DNA of 64,000 nt from NCBI GenBank assembly GCA_003339415.1, contig PDHQ01000191.1, forward strand, positions 1 to 64,000. The letters are read 5' to 3'. The position numbers and the translations under genes are program-made. Positions 1 through 11,553 of the stretch are shown here, one piece after another. Source of the stretch: Ophiocordyceps camponoti-saundersi (nom. inval.). Its lineage: Eukaryota; Ascomycota; Sordariomycetes; Hypocreales; Ophiocordycipitaceae. How positions within the stretch are numbered: position 1 is the stretch's first letter; every line of letters starts with the position of its first letter. The notes below the pieces were generated by a model. The model was not told where the DNA came from. It saw nothing but the letters and a program-made list of their open reading frames with translations, and did no database searches.

Positions 1-300
1 ATATTTTCTTAAAAAAGAATTAAAATAACTAAAATTTTAAAAAAAATATATTTAAAGAGCGCTTAAATTATAGTATTTACTTAAAATATAAAAAAAATAA
101 TTAAGGTTAGTGACTAATTTTTTTAGTTATTAGTCAGTCATGACTAACTAATAACTAAAAGTCATAACTAAAGATTAGTCACTAAGGTGACTTTAGTTAG
201 TTAGTGACTAATTTAGTTACTAAAAAACGTGACTTTAGTCAGTCAGTCATGACTAACTAAAAAATAACTAAAAAAGTCACTGACTAATTTTAAACCCTAA
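1..300 (+). mobile_element. Terminal part of a DNA transposon with ACTAA-rich ends (cut by window edge)
   Basis: From about 105 to 300 the sequence is built from variants of ACTAA/TTAGT in both orientations and ends in ACTAATTTTAAACCCT. The same terminus closes the complete element at 5298-6765, so I read this as the right-hand terminal inverted repeat of a second copy whose body lies left of the window. Unlike the DNA around it, this stretch keeps many CA and TG dinucleotides (for example GTCATGAC and GTGAC). That suggests a later arrival or weaker RIP. It sits inside gypsy-derived sequence, which begins right after it. No coding sequence is visible. Confidence 0.6.
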
Positions 301-3300
301 GCTATATAAAGTATATAATATATTAATATTATTATTATTATTATAATATAATACTTTATTAGCTTTTTAGTTTTTACTTAATAATTTCTTTTTCTTAATT
401 ATTAAAATTATATTAAGTAAGTTATTTATTAAATTTTCAATAAATAATAGTTTTAATTATTTTAATAATTAAGTCTCTTTTAAATTTAAAGAAATATTAA
501 AAAATAAAATAATTATCTTTATTACTTATAATTAAGCTATAATAAAATAATAATATAATAAGAAATATTAAAAGCTTAAGTTTAAGCTTAGTAATTAAGT
601 TTAGCTAAAACTTAAGAAAAGATATTTTATTCTTAATAGATAAGTAGTAAAGCTTTTAAAATAATAAACTAGCCCTTTTTATATAATTAAATAAATTAGT
701 TATTTAGCTTACTAATTAAATTTTAATAATTTTATAAAGATTTACCTTATTATATTAATTATATAATTTTAACTAACTAAAGCTTTAAGAGAATAACTTA
801 GTTTTAAGCTTAATATTAATAATTATAAAATTAAATAAATCCTTACTAAGAGAAAAGTTAAAAAAGGATAAGGTATTACTTAAATAAAATACTTTATATA
901 TTAGAAAAAATACCTAAATAATAATAATTAATAGATAGCTAAAAAGGACTTTTAATAAAAAAAGATAATTAAAGAATTTAAGAAAGAAAAAGATAAGTTA
1001 GAAGCTAGGCTAGAAATTACTAGAAAAAAAATATATAAATACTTTTAAAAAATACTAGCTAAAGAAATAAGGTAAATAAGTTACTTAGTAGTAAATGTAT
1101 AAAATCTTTAGGAAATAATAAACTTAATATATTCGCTATTTATATTAGATTTTCTTATCTTTTCTTACCTTTTTCCTTTTATTTTTTTTTATATTTATTT
1201 TTTATCCCCCTTTATATTACTTATCTTTATTATATCTTTTTATTTATTAGTTTTTATTCCTCTTATAATTATTTCCTTTTTTTTCTAATTTTATTTATTT
1301 TTCTTTATATTATTTCCTTTCTTTTATACTTAAAATTAACCCGCTATATAATAATATTTATTATTTAAAAGATAAGACTTCTTATAAGTATTTTTATAAG
1401 TAACTAATATAAATACCGCTTATCCTTACTTTTAAAAGCTTTAAGAGAGCGATTTAATTCTTTAAAAACTTTATAGAATTTTAGTATTTTTCTAAATCGC
1501 TTATATATAAGTTTAATAAATAAAAGATAAATAATTATATTACTTTTATTATTTAAAATTAAGTATTATAAGAAGAAAGTTATTATTTATTATTTAGTAA
1601 ATTAAATAATTTTATTTACTATATTAATAAGAAAGTAAAAAAGTAAGCTATTAAAGAATAACTCCCTAATAATAAAGATTATAGTTTTAAGTACTTATTT
1701 TTAGATAACGAATACTTTAGCTTTAATTACTCCTTACCTAATATTTCTCAAATTATAGCGCCTTAATATTTTACTTAATAAATTATTATAATATCTTTTT
1801 CTACTACTAGCTTTATTTTTAAAATATTTATTATTTTATTAAAAAGCTATAGCTGCCCTTTATTATAATACGCCTCGCTAATATTAAAAATAATATTTTT
1901 TCCTTAATTTAAATAACTTAGAAAAAACTATTATAATATATATACGCTATTAGAAGTTACTAAAAATTATATTATAGGCTTAGTTAGTAAGTAAACTAAT
2001 GAAAATTCTAAGAAGTTAAAAGAAATTAAACATATCCTAGCTATTATTTTTTATATTAATTACCTTGAAAAAATAGAAAAAATAATATTAGTAGCTATAG
2101 AAAAAGAGACTAAAGTTAAGAGAATAGCTTTTATTTTTAGGCGATCCTTAGTAAAATATTCCATTACTTTTTTTACTTTAACTTAATAAAATATTTTACT
2201 TAATAAAATGTTTTTAGAACTTTTAATAAGTAAACTTATTTTATTTTTAATAACTTTAAACCTGCGTAACTATTTCTAAAATAATAATTTAATCTTAAAA
2301 AAGTTTTAAAAGCTAAAAAGGTTAAAAAAGTTAAAAAACCTAATAATAAGTTTTTAATAACTTATTATAATAGTATAATTAAAGTTATTAAATACTTACT
2401 TACTCTTTTTATATTATATTATAATAAGTAAGCTATAATATTTTAAATATAAATATCGCCTTAATTTAAGTAATGTACTTTAATAAATATCTTAGTAAAT
2501 TTAATCCTTCCCTTAGCTTAAGTTATATAATAAAAATATTTAATATTAGTAATTAATAAATTATTAATTTCTTTATTTTAATACTTATCTTACCTTATAC
2601 CCCTACTTTTAAGAGTATATTACTTAATATTAATAAAGTTATTATACTTATTAATAAAAACTTTATATTTAATAATTTATAAAAGATTTTAAAATTTTAT
2701 AAAAGAAATTAATAAAACTCTTATATTTATATAAAAAAATAAATATATTTACTTAGTGAAAGGATTATTATATTATTTCTAGCTATTATTATTAACTATA
2801 TACTCTTATTAGCTTAAAATAATATTATTAGAAATAAAATAACTCTAAAGTCTTATAGTATTCTAATCTTTAATATTTTAAATTTAGTTAAAATAGCTCT
2901 TAATAATATTACTAAAAAGCTATATAGTTAGATAAGTAGCTTAGGTAAACTTTTTAATAATACTAAGTATACGATAATTATTAAACTTCTTAACGCTAAC
3001 TTTTTTCTTAATATAATAATAAACTAAAGCACTCCTTAGCTTTTTATATAATATTAGTATAAACTATAATAGAAAAAAATATTAATAACGCGCTTTATAT
3101 AATATTAGCTAGAATTATAATAAGTATATATTATATTTATTTCACTATTAATATATTATAAATCTTAAAGTTATTTAACTATTCATATATAATAATATTT
3201 ATATTTACTAAGCTTAGGTAAAAACCTTATAAATTATTATACTTTTTAGTATTCTTTTAATATTATTTTTATTAATACTTATTATATATTATATATCCTT

Positions 3301-4441
3301 AGTTTATATATTATAAATAAATATAATATTATACTATTATAATTATAGCTATTATAATATAAAGTAATATTATAATATTATAATTATAGTAGATAAAAGT
3401 AGCCTTATTACTTTATAAACTTAGGTTAGAACTTATTACTTAGCTAAAAGTAAATAGTTTTTAATATTTATACCCTTCGCGCGCTAATATATTTAAAGAG
3501 AAAGCTTCGTAAGAAGCTAAATAGTATATATAAAGCTAGAAGGACTAAGTATAGTTTTTAGCTAAAGGACTTATTTCCTTTATTTTATTTTTATATATCG
3601 CGTCTTTTTTTATATACTTATTTTTCTTTACTTAATATTATAATATTTTTTATTATAATATATACTTTTTTATATATATTTAATATATATTATAATTCTT
3701 TTTTATTATTCTTATATTATTTATTTATTTATTTCTAATATTACTAAAATTATTCTAGTTCTCTATTTATAGTTTCCTAATATTATATCTTAATTTATAA
3801 TTAAATATAATTACTAAAGTTGATATAAAAAGCTTTTAAATATAATAATAATTTCCTAAATAAAATAAGGAGTTAATAAAGCTATTATAATTCTTTTCTA
3901 GCTTAAGAAGTTAATATAGGATATTTAATATTACTTTTATAAATTACCTAACTTTTTATAATATTTTATAAAGATTTCCCTTAAAGATTTTACTTAGATT
4001 TTCCCTAAAAATTTTATTACTTTTACATTTAAGAAATTACTAAGATTTTCTTTTAAAATTTCTCTATAATAACTCTTAGGATTTTATTAAGATTTCTAAC
4101 TAAATTTAGTATTAAAATATACTTTTAGAAATCTCTAAATTTTATAAGGAAATCCCCGCGCGCTAAGAAATTACCGTATATTAAGATATCTTTATTTTAC
4201 TAATATATATAGAAATTACCGTAAAATCCCCTTAAGTAAATACTTTTAAAATTATACTAAAAAATCTTTCTCAAGCTCTTAGCTATATAATTAGCTTAGT
4301 ATTTTTTTAAGTAATAATTTAATTCTTTTATAATTATTATTTTAATTTTAAAAAACTTTTACTTATATTTATACTTTTTATAATAGCTAATTTATAATCT
4401 TATAATTAATAGCTAACTTATTTTTCTTTTTTATATATTAT
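301..4441 (+). mobile_element. Partial RIP-degraded Ty3/gypsy retrotransposon (integrase C-terminal end to 3' LTR)
   Basis: This stretch is collinear with the reverse complement of the minus-strand gypsy element at 44511-60148. Bases about 340-1130 match the reverse complement of about 48760-47940, which is the end of pol including the integrase C-terminus and a lysine/glutamate-rich tail. Bases about 3560-3911 match the sequence next to that element's 45158 LTR edge. The coding sense here is plus. The 5' part (gag, protease, RT) is missing because a DNA transposon interrupts the copy at about 300 and the rest lies outside the window. CA/TG are almost gone, and stop codons TAA and TAG fill every frame, so nothing can be expressed. 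Confidence 0.75.
3912..4441 (+). repeat. 3' LTR of the partial gypsy copy, interrupted by the SINE-like repeat
   Basis: The stretch is the reverse complement of most of the 648-bp LTR at 44511-45158. It begins with TAATATAGG, the RIPped form of a TG start, and carries the LTR's characteristic repeated 'aaatcttagtaaaat' and 'tttcctaat' blocks in reverse. The match stops at about 4441, where the tRNA-like head begins. A weak match to the last LTR bases appears after the SINE-like unit, at about 4930-4970, so the SINE may have landed in this LTR. Confidence 0.7.
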
Positions 4442-4917
4442 ATTTAGCCCTCTTAGCGTAATAATTAAGCGCTTAAAGATATTAGTTTCCTATAAGTAAG
4501 GTAGTTAGTTCGAATTTAGTAAAAGGTATAGGTATTTTTTACCCTAACTATATAGCTAAGGTATAGTCTATCCCCGGCATAACCTTAGTAAAAGTAATAA
4601 CCTTATTAAGTTTATAATAGATATAGTTAGGGGGCTATAATAATAATATAAGTTATTAAGGGATTAGGGACCTTTTAATAGTAACTATAAGCTACCTTAG
4701 CAGCTAAAAGGCTAGGAACTAATCTAATCTAGTAATAGAGTATAATTATAAAGTAAGTTAATTAGCTAATTTTCGGAACCTTCGCTAAGCACTACTATTT
4801 ACTAATATATATACTAGAACTATTTAAACTTTAAATAAAATATATAATAAAAAGTATAAGTACCTCTTGCTTAAAACTAGCGTAACTTTAGATAAATTAT
4901 ATTAATCTAGCCTTTTT
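4442..4917 (+). repeat. tRNA-headed SINE-like repeat, copy 1
   Basis: Bases 4447-4528 resemble a tRNA. There is a GCCCTCT acceptor strand, TA, a GCGT/GCGC D stem around a 9-nt loop (box A region), and a T arm with TTCGAAT (box B). The downstream roughly 390 bp is shared with copy 2 at 43999-44430, including ACCCTAACTATATAGCTA and the block near CTAAAAGGCTAGG. The 3' acceptor strand has decayed from AGAGGGC (seen in copy 2) to AAAAGGT. The anticodon arm does not fold cleanly, so this is not a functional tRNA gene. A tRNA-derived, pol III-type retroposon is the best reading. The 3' end is approximate. Confidence 0.6.
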
Positions 4918-5297
4918 ATATTATTATTAGAATTTATACTAAGGGCTAGAATAGCTTCTAAAACTATTATATATAAGAAGGGGGGAAAAACCGGGCAGGG
5001 CCCGGGGGAAAACCCCTTACTTATAAGGCAGGAGCCTAATAAAGCAAGGTCGGTAAGTAGGAAAAAGCGCTATTACAGGCCTCACTTAGGCTTATAAGGC
5101 TATAATAGAATAACGAACTAAGATAAGGCTTAGGGGGGTGCCTTATAAGAATAGGTAAGTTACGTAAAGGTATGTTCCGGGGTCGGCTAGAGGGCTATAA
5201 GTTAGTAAGCAGGTAGGGTAGTATATACCTTATTACCGAGGTATAAATAAATAAAAGCTAGGCAGTATATAGCTTCCTTCCCTTTCCTTTCTCTTAC
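4918..5297. other. GC-richer patch without a gene; possible promoter-like remnant
   Basis: No gene is visible. Bases about 4978-5290 are GC-richer than the surroundings, with runs such as GGGCAGGGCCCGGGGG and GGGGTGCC, and some CA/TG survive (ACAGGCCTCACTT, GTATGTTCC). Near 5240 is a TATAAATAAATAAA box, followed at about 5275-5294 by a C/T tract. This layout is typical of a fungal promoter or an LTR U3-R region, but I could not pair it with a second copy. It ends at the terminal inverted repeat of the next element. Confidence 0.35.
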
Positions 5298-6765
5298 GGC
5301 AAGGTTTAAAATTAGTTAGTAACTTTTTAGTTTTTTTTTAGTTAGTTATAACTAACTAACTAAAGTCACGATTTTTAGTAACTAAAAAAAGTTATAATTA
5401 ACTAAAGTTACTTAAGTGACTTTTTTTAGTTTAGACTAAATTAGTTATTAGTTAGTAATTAGTTACTAGCGTTAAAACTCTTAAAAAATACTACGCTAAA
5501 TTAGCTTATAAAAACTACTTTTTTTTATTTTAACTATTTTCCCCGCTTTTTAAAAAAGGTTAAAAAGAGAGTATTTTAAAGTAAAGTTTTTTATTAAAAA
5601 AATAATTTTAAAGTAAAATAAATAGTATATAAAATAAATAAAATTACTTAAGAGCTTCTAATATTAGCTTATAACTATAATAAATAAAAAAACCTTCTTT
5701 TAATATATTTTAGTTTATTTTTTATAAAATATTAGTAATAATATTATAATCTTATTTAAGAATTATTATAAGTTTAATAAAAGTACTTATAAGGTTATTT
5801 TTTAGTAGTTTAGAAATATATACTTTTTATTTATAAAAAATACTTTTTAGTTTTTTTTTTAAAAAATTAACTAAATAAATAAAAAGGTAAGTATTTCCTA
5901 CCCTATACTAAGTTTCTAAAAAGCTAACATTTAAATAAAAAAAGGACTAAATAATATAAAATATATCTAAAAAATCTTCTATATAGAAAAAGATTTATAT
6001 ATTCTTATTAAAAAAAACTAGCTTAATAAGTCTTTTAATTCTTTAGTAAAAGATTATTTTCTATTTTTTCCTTATTTTTCCTTAAGTATATTTTTTTACT
6101 ATACTAAGCTTTATTAAAGGTAAAGAAATTAGTTTTCTTTAAAAAATCCCTTAATTAAGGAACTTATAAATATAAAAAGAGTATTATCTAATAATAGATT
6201 TTTTTTATCCTATATAAAGATTTTTTTTATATATTATTATTAATTATTATAATTATAATAAAAGATCTTAGCTATAAGACTTTAGCTATTTTTATATAAG
6301 ATTTAATTAAAAAGCTATAAATACCTTTTTCTATAATATAAAAACTTTATTAAATAATATATAGCTTTAGTATAATTTATATTTATTTAGCTTATTTTAT
6401 CTATTTTATATAAGAATTTAATAAAATTCTTTCTTTTTAAAAATAAGTATATATACTAACTATTTAAACTAAAGAATTAATTACTCTACGGAAAAAAGCT
6501 TAATTAGAAAAAAAAAGATCTGCTATATAGCTCTTTAAAAGCCCTATATAACGGTATTTTCTTCTAATTAAAACTGCTTATATAAGCTTACTAACTTTTA
6601 GTCCTTTTAGTCTTTAGTCTTTAGTTAGTTAGTTACTTTATTTAAGGACTAACTAAAGTCACTAGAGTAACTAACTAAAGACTAACTAAAAGGTATGTAT
6701 TTTTAGTCCGGACCTTTTTTAGTTAGTCCTAACTAACTAAAGACTAACTAATTTTAAACCCTGCC
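5298..6765. mobile_element. Complete DNA-transposon-like element with long ACTAA-rich terminal inverted repeats
   Basis: The left end GGCAAGGTTTAAAATTAG and the right end CTAATTTTAAACCCTGCC are inverse complements apart from a single base. Each end continues for roughly 150 bp as ACTAA/TTAGT arrays (5298 to about 5465, and about 6598-6765). The 1.1-kb interior is AT-rich and RIPped, and I could not recognise a transposase. The length fits either a decayed short transposon or a non-autonomous derivative. A target duplication is unclear: TTAC flanks the left and TTAT the right. The termini keep CA/TG better than the interior, especially at the right end. Confidence 0.65.
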
Positions 6766-9704
6766 TTATAGGCACGCTTATAACTATAAATAATGCTATA
6801 AATAACTTAATATACGCTGCTATACGGCCTCCTACTAGCTTAAAACTTAACCTATATTATAATAAGAAAAGTAAAAGTTAGAGAAGAGAACTTAGTCCCT
6901 TATAATATTTATATAAAATATATTATATAGGAGCGCTCGCGCTAAGGATATTCTAGCTATTAGGCATAGTAGAGTAAGTATACTTTTCGTTTAAAGTTCG
7001 GTAGGAATATAAAGGTTAATCGCGTGCAGATTTTATAGCTTAAGTATACGTCGCTTATACGAAATTAAACGTAAGCTATATAGCGGTAAGTACTTTTTAG
7101 ATTATAAGTAATTATAAGAAGCAAATAAGCTAAAAATATATAAGTTACTAATAATAAATAAAGCTAAGCTTTATTATATATAGCGCGAAAAATATATAAA
7201 GTAAGAGAAATAAGGGAATATTAAGGCGTTACTAATAAGGGTTAAGCGCGCTATTTAAGATAAAAACTAGTTATCTATTTATAAAAATATATATAATATT
7301 AAGCGGGCCTTAACTAAGGCCGCCTCTATTCTTACTAATATAAATAAAGTAATAGAAGTTTTTAAGTTAATATATAATACTCTTAAGCGTATTAAAATAG
7401 CGCTTAATAATATCTTAGCTAATATTATTAATATAAGCGAGAAGCTAAGCGTAATAATAATAAGTATAACTAAAGCTATTAATAATTTAAATTCTTAATA
7501 ATTAAGTTAAATATTTACGCTAAAAAAAAGTAACTTTAGCTATAGCTATTAAGAAGGTAATAAATAGTAATATAAAGCTAGGTTTTATTAATAGTGATAT
7601 TACTAATAAGAATAATAATAAAGTCCCTATAATAAGAGACTTAATAATAACCGAAGTTAAAAAGACTAAGTTAGCTAATAAGGCTAAGGGTAAGATAAAA
7701 AGTAAAGGGCTAAATAAAAGTAAGGCTAAAGCTAAGCGTAGTTATATATTAGTTAGGTTTTAGTTAAAGCTAGCTAAGAAGGCGCGTTTAGCTATAATAA
7801 TCTTAAACTTTAATAATATTAATAATATTAATATAAAAGCTTCCGAGTTTATTAATATAGTAATATTATATATAAGGTAAATATATTTAAGTAAAAGTAT
7901 AGCTAAGCTAGCTAGCTAAGATAATATAATAAAGCTTATAACTTAAGGGTTATTAGTTAAAAAAAGCTATTCTAAATCTTAGCTATAATTATTTTTACGC
8001 GCTTAGTAAGTAAAAAGTATTACTAAATATAATAGTTTAGTTACTATTTATTAAAAAGCTTAAAAGTTATTAAGCTAGCTACGCTTAAGTAATAATAAAT
8101 AAGTTTAATAATCTTATATTTATAATTACGGATATATTTATTTTATTTAGCTTACTAGCGGTTTAGACTAAAGCTGTAAAGGAGTAAATATTAGCTATAA
8201 AGTTATTAATAAGTTTATTAAAATCTTTTAGAATTATAAGCTTAAAAACCCTTAATATATTAAAAGATAAAATAAAAATAAAGTCTAGGTTAATAGTGGC
8301 CTCGCCCGCTATATTAAGAGCGTTTACTAAGTTTAAGCTATTATTCACTTAGAATTTATTAATAACTTAAGGCTAGTCCTTTACTTAAATAATATTAAGG
8401 GAGCGGGCTTTATAGCTAAAAGAGTTTAACGATATTAGTAAGGAAATCCAATTTAATAAGGTAAAAGGCTTAAGTAAGGATAAAGCGGAGGAAATAATAT
8501 TTAGATAAGGTAAGGAGGGAAAGATATTTATATATTATATAATAATAAAAAAGTTTAGTAAATAAAAATATAATAAATTTAAACTTATAATAAGTTTAGC
8601 GGGAATATATATAAGGTCTTAATAAGGTTAAACTAATAAAAGTTAATATAGCGTAATATTTACTTTATAATAGCGAGGGTAAAAGTATAATTATTAAGCT
8701 TAAGTTATAAAAAGAACTTAGAGCGGAGATATTATAATAGTTTATCCCTCTAAGTAGCGAGATTAAGGTACTATAAGAGGAGGTAATATGCGTTTTATAG
8801 CTTAGTATTATATTAATAGTTTAAGGTAATTATATTTAAAACTTAGCATAAGAAAAGGAACTCTTATAATCTTATCTTACTTATATATAGCTAAGTAATT
8901 AAAATATTAATATATTTTAGGAGATTATAGTATATTATAATAATTATAGGCTAGTTTAAGCGTAAGGGGAAATTAGCTAGGAAAAAAGTAAACTTAGGGC
9001 GGGCTTATTAAAAGCGGTTCTCTTACTATTCCTATTAGCATATTTAATTTTTATAAAAAAGGCGCTAGGTAATCTTTTTATTAAGGGTATTATATAAAGC
9101 GTAAGCTTATATTATTATTTACTTTAGTTTTTCTTAAAATAGGAACTTAGTTTTATTATATTAAGTTAAGCGGTATATAAGGAATTTTATTAGAAACCTT
9201 AAAATAAACCTAAACGCGTATTAAATTATATTTAATATATTTACTCTTTTAAGCTAGTAAAAAGCGTTAGCTTTTCTCTTATTTATATAAAAGTTAATTA
9301 AGGGGGTTTAAGACTTAGCTTTAAAATAATAAACTAAGGTTACTTTAAAAGCGCTAAGGATAATATATAGGTATTATAACTAAGCGGGGCTTATAATTTT
9401 AATAAGGCTTATAAGGTTCCTAGCTTTTAAAATAATTATATAAAAAGTAATAAAGAAGTAAAATATTAAGAATTATATAACTTTTATATATAGCTTTTTA
9501 GCTTAAGGAAGGGTATAACCTTAAGTAAATATAGTTAAGGTAATAAAAGCGAGATTTTATTTAAAAAGCTTATTATATATAGTTTAAATATATATTTTTA
9601 ATATAGTTATCTATATACTTAAACGCTTAATAAGTGCGCTTTAAAAATAAAGTAAATATTATATATATTTAGCTTAACTATATATTATTTTAAATAATAT
9701 TTCT
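6766..9704 (+). other. Unassigned RIPped block (left of R1), probably old transposon DNA
   Basis: About 2.9 kb with no intact gene. The plus strand reads as protein-like for long stretches if TAA/TAG are taken as former CAA/CAG/TGG. A 64-codon stop-free frame ends at 7497, and lysine/alanine-rich reading follows near 7640-7760. The block resumes after R1 at 11554. The only ATG-started frame is a minus-strand 61-codon one at 8163-8348, which looks fortuitous. I cannot name the element. Confidence 0.5.
7304..7499 (+). pseudogene. Remnant of a coiled-coil, gag/ORF1-like coding segment
   Basis: In one plus frame the stretch is free of stops and reads as an alternating hydrophobic/charged helix (KAASILTNINKVIEVF, then NNILANIINISEKLS), closing on TAA at 7497. 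Downstream in a neighbouring frame is a strongly basic Lys/Ala/Gly-rich tract (around 7657-7755). A coiled coil followed by a basic tail is common in retroelement gag or ORF1 proteins. No zinc knuckle is preserved, so the identity is only inferred. ATG codons are absent and the frame is broken on both sides. Confidence 0.3.
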
Positions 9705-9719
9705 TAGAAAAATATATTA
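9705..9719. repeat. Left 15-bp target duplication of R1
   Basis: TAGAAAAATATATTA here is repeated exactly at 11539-11553, bracketing R1. Confidence 0.75.
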
Positions 9720-11538
9720 TAATAATAATAATAATTTATACGCTAATATACTTTATATAGCTTAAAACTATCTTATATATATTTTAAAAGGGGGAAAAAT
9801 TAGAAAACTTAAAGTAAAACCCGCCCCTTAAGCGTTACCTTAGCTTTAAGTTAAACCCCGCCCGCACCTAATATTTTATATATTAAATAAGTTAGGTATT
9901 AACTAGTAATTTAAAAGCTAATATTTCCTTTAAAATAGACTCCGCGGTAATAAAAGTATATATAAACTAAGTCCGGTATAAAGTTTATATAGCTTACTTA
10001 TCCTCCTAGCTATTATTATCGCTATAAACCGAATCCCCGCGTTTAATTAAAGCGGCCTTAATAATCTAATCTATTAAGGCTTTATTAGTATAGCTTAGGA
10101 ATATATAAAAGTTTTACTATCTTATAATAAACCGTATAATAGCTAATTTTAAAAAATAGCTAAATTATTATAATAAAGCTATAAATAAGTATAAAGTCGA
10201 AGTTAGAAAAAGGGGTATTATTATATTCGCTTTTTAATATTTCCGCCTTAGCTATTATTAGTTTTTACTTAGCGCCGAAAAAGGAGAAGGGGTAATATAT
10301 ATAAAATTCTAGTTCGTAAACTTTTAAAATTAGGTAATATATATATTTTTCGCCTAATTCTATATTATTATTATTTTAAAGTAAAGTTAACTTTACTTAA
10401 GGTAAAACTTTTAATAAAAAAAATAATAATATAGTTTTTTCCTATAAGCTATAAAATAAGTAAATTTACTTTTTATATATAAAGCGATAAAATATTTATT
10501 ATATTATAGCTTTATAAAATAATATTTAGTAATATATTTAAGTTAGTAATATTTAAAAAATTACTTAAATTAAACTTTTAATATATATAATTTAATATTA
10601 AAAATCTTTACTTATATTATTATACTTTTATTATAAATTTAATTTATATTTATTACGCTATTAATAATAATTATTAAAAAACTTTATTAAGTTTTAGAAT
10701 AATATCTTTTTACGTATAATTATATTATTAAGATCTTATTTAATAACTTAATCTTTTTCTAAAAAGCTTCCTTATTATTTTATTATAAAGCTTATACTAA
10801 TACTTTTTTTATAATAAAAGTATAACCTTTATTAATTAAGCGTGCCTTTTCTCGAAAAATAATATAAAATTATTTTAAATTAAATTAAAGCTTATAAATA
10901 ATATCTTAAAATATTATTATAATATCGCTATTAAGTAATTTCCTTATTATAAAAGCTTAGCTTTACTTATAAAACTTATAATTAATATTTATTATAATTA
11001 CTTTAAGGCTTTAAACTTAAAGTAAAGTAACTATAAACTTAAAGCGAATTATAAGCTATTACTTATATCGCTTAAGAATTTACTTTTTAATAGGTCTTTC
11101 CGGCGCTTTAGCTATAATTATAGCTTATATTAGAGGAGTTCCGCTCCCTCTAAAGCTATAAAAAAGAGAGAAAACCGCGGCCGTAGCGGCTAAGGAGATA
11201 TTATTAACTAATAAAGTCGGAGTAAGGGGGGCACCTCCTTAAACTCTTTTAGACTCTGCTATTTATTCGATAATTACTTATATAAAGGTAAAGGTATTTC
11301 CCGAAATAATCTTACTAATATTTACCTTAGCTTTTAATAAAGTATTAAGTATAGTAAACCCTTAAGTTTAAGATTATTATAATTTAAAGTAAAGCTATAT
11401 TTTAAGTAAAAAATTCTTATAATTATAATTAACTTATATAATATCGCCCTCCCTTTTAAAGTTTACTTATAATATAGAAGTAAGAAATCTATATCCGCGT
11501 TATTATAAGTATAGAATTTATAGAATATATAAAAGTTA
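9720..11538 (-). mobile_element. R-family repeat, copy R1 (non-LTR-like, non-coding, about 1.82 kb)
   Basis: R1 is one of six copies of a roughly 1.8-kb interspersed family. Its minus-strand 5' end is TAACTTTTATA..., and its 3' end reads ...GCGTATAAATT followed by an (ATT)n tail, seen here as ATAATAATAATAAT at the left edge. A 15-bp duplication brackets it. A constant 5' end, a simple-repeat 3' tail and a 14-19 bp target duplication point to insertion by target-primed reverse transcription. No reverse transcriptase or other protein is recognisable, so it is probably non-autonomous. Internal landmarks are an 18-bp palindrome at 10380-10397 and inverted AGCTATAATTATAGCT motifs near 11110. The copy is RIPped, with the conserved GC-rich positions being CG-containing. 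Confidence 0.75.
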
Positions 11539-11553
11539 TAGAAAAATATATTA

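Noticed and set aside
8163..8348. 61-codon ATG-started frame on the minus strand
   Set aside because: It lies in saturated RIP DNA, has an Ile/Leu/Asn/Lys-rich composition expected from AT-rich sequence, and runs opposite to the protein-like plus-strand reading. No domain is recognisable.
9720..11538. R family as solo LTRs of a giant LTR element
   Set aside because: Its target duplications are 14-19 bp rather than 5 bp, one end carries an (ATT)n tail, and no TG...CA pair delimits the copies.
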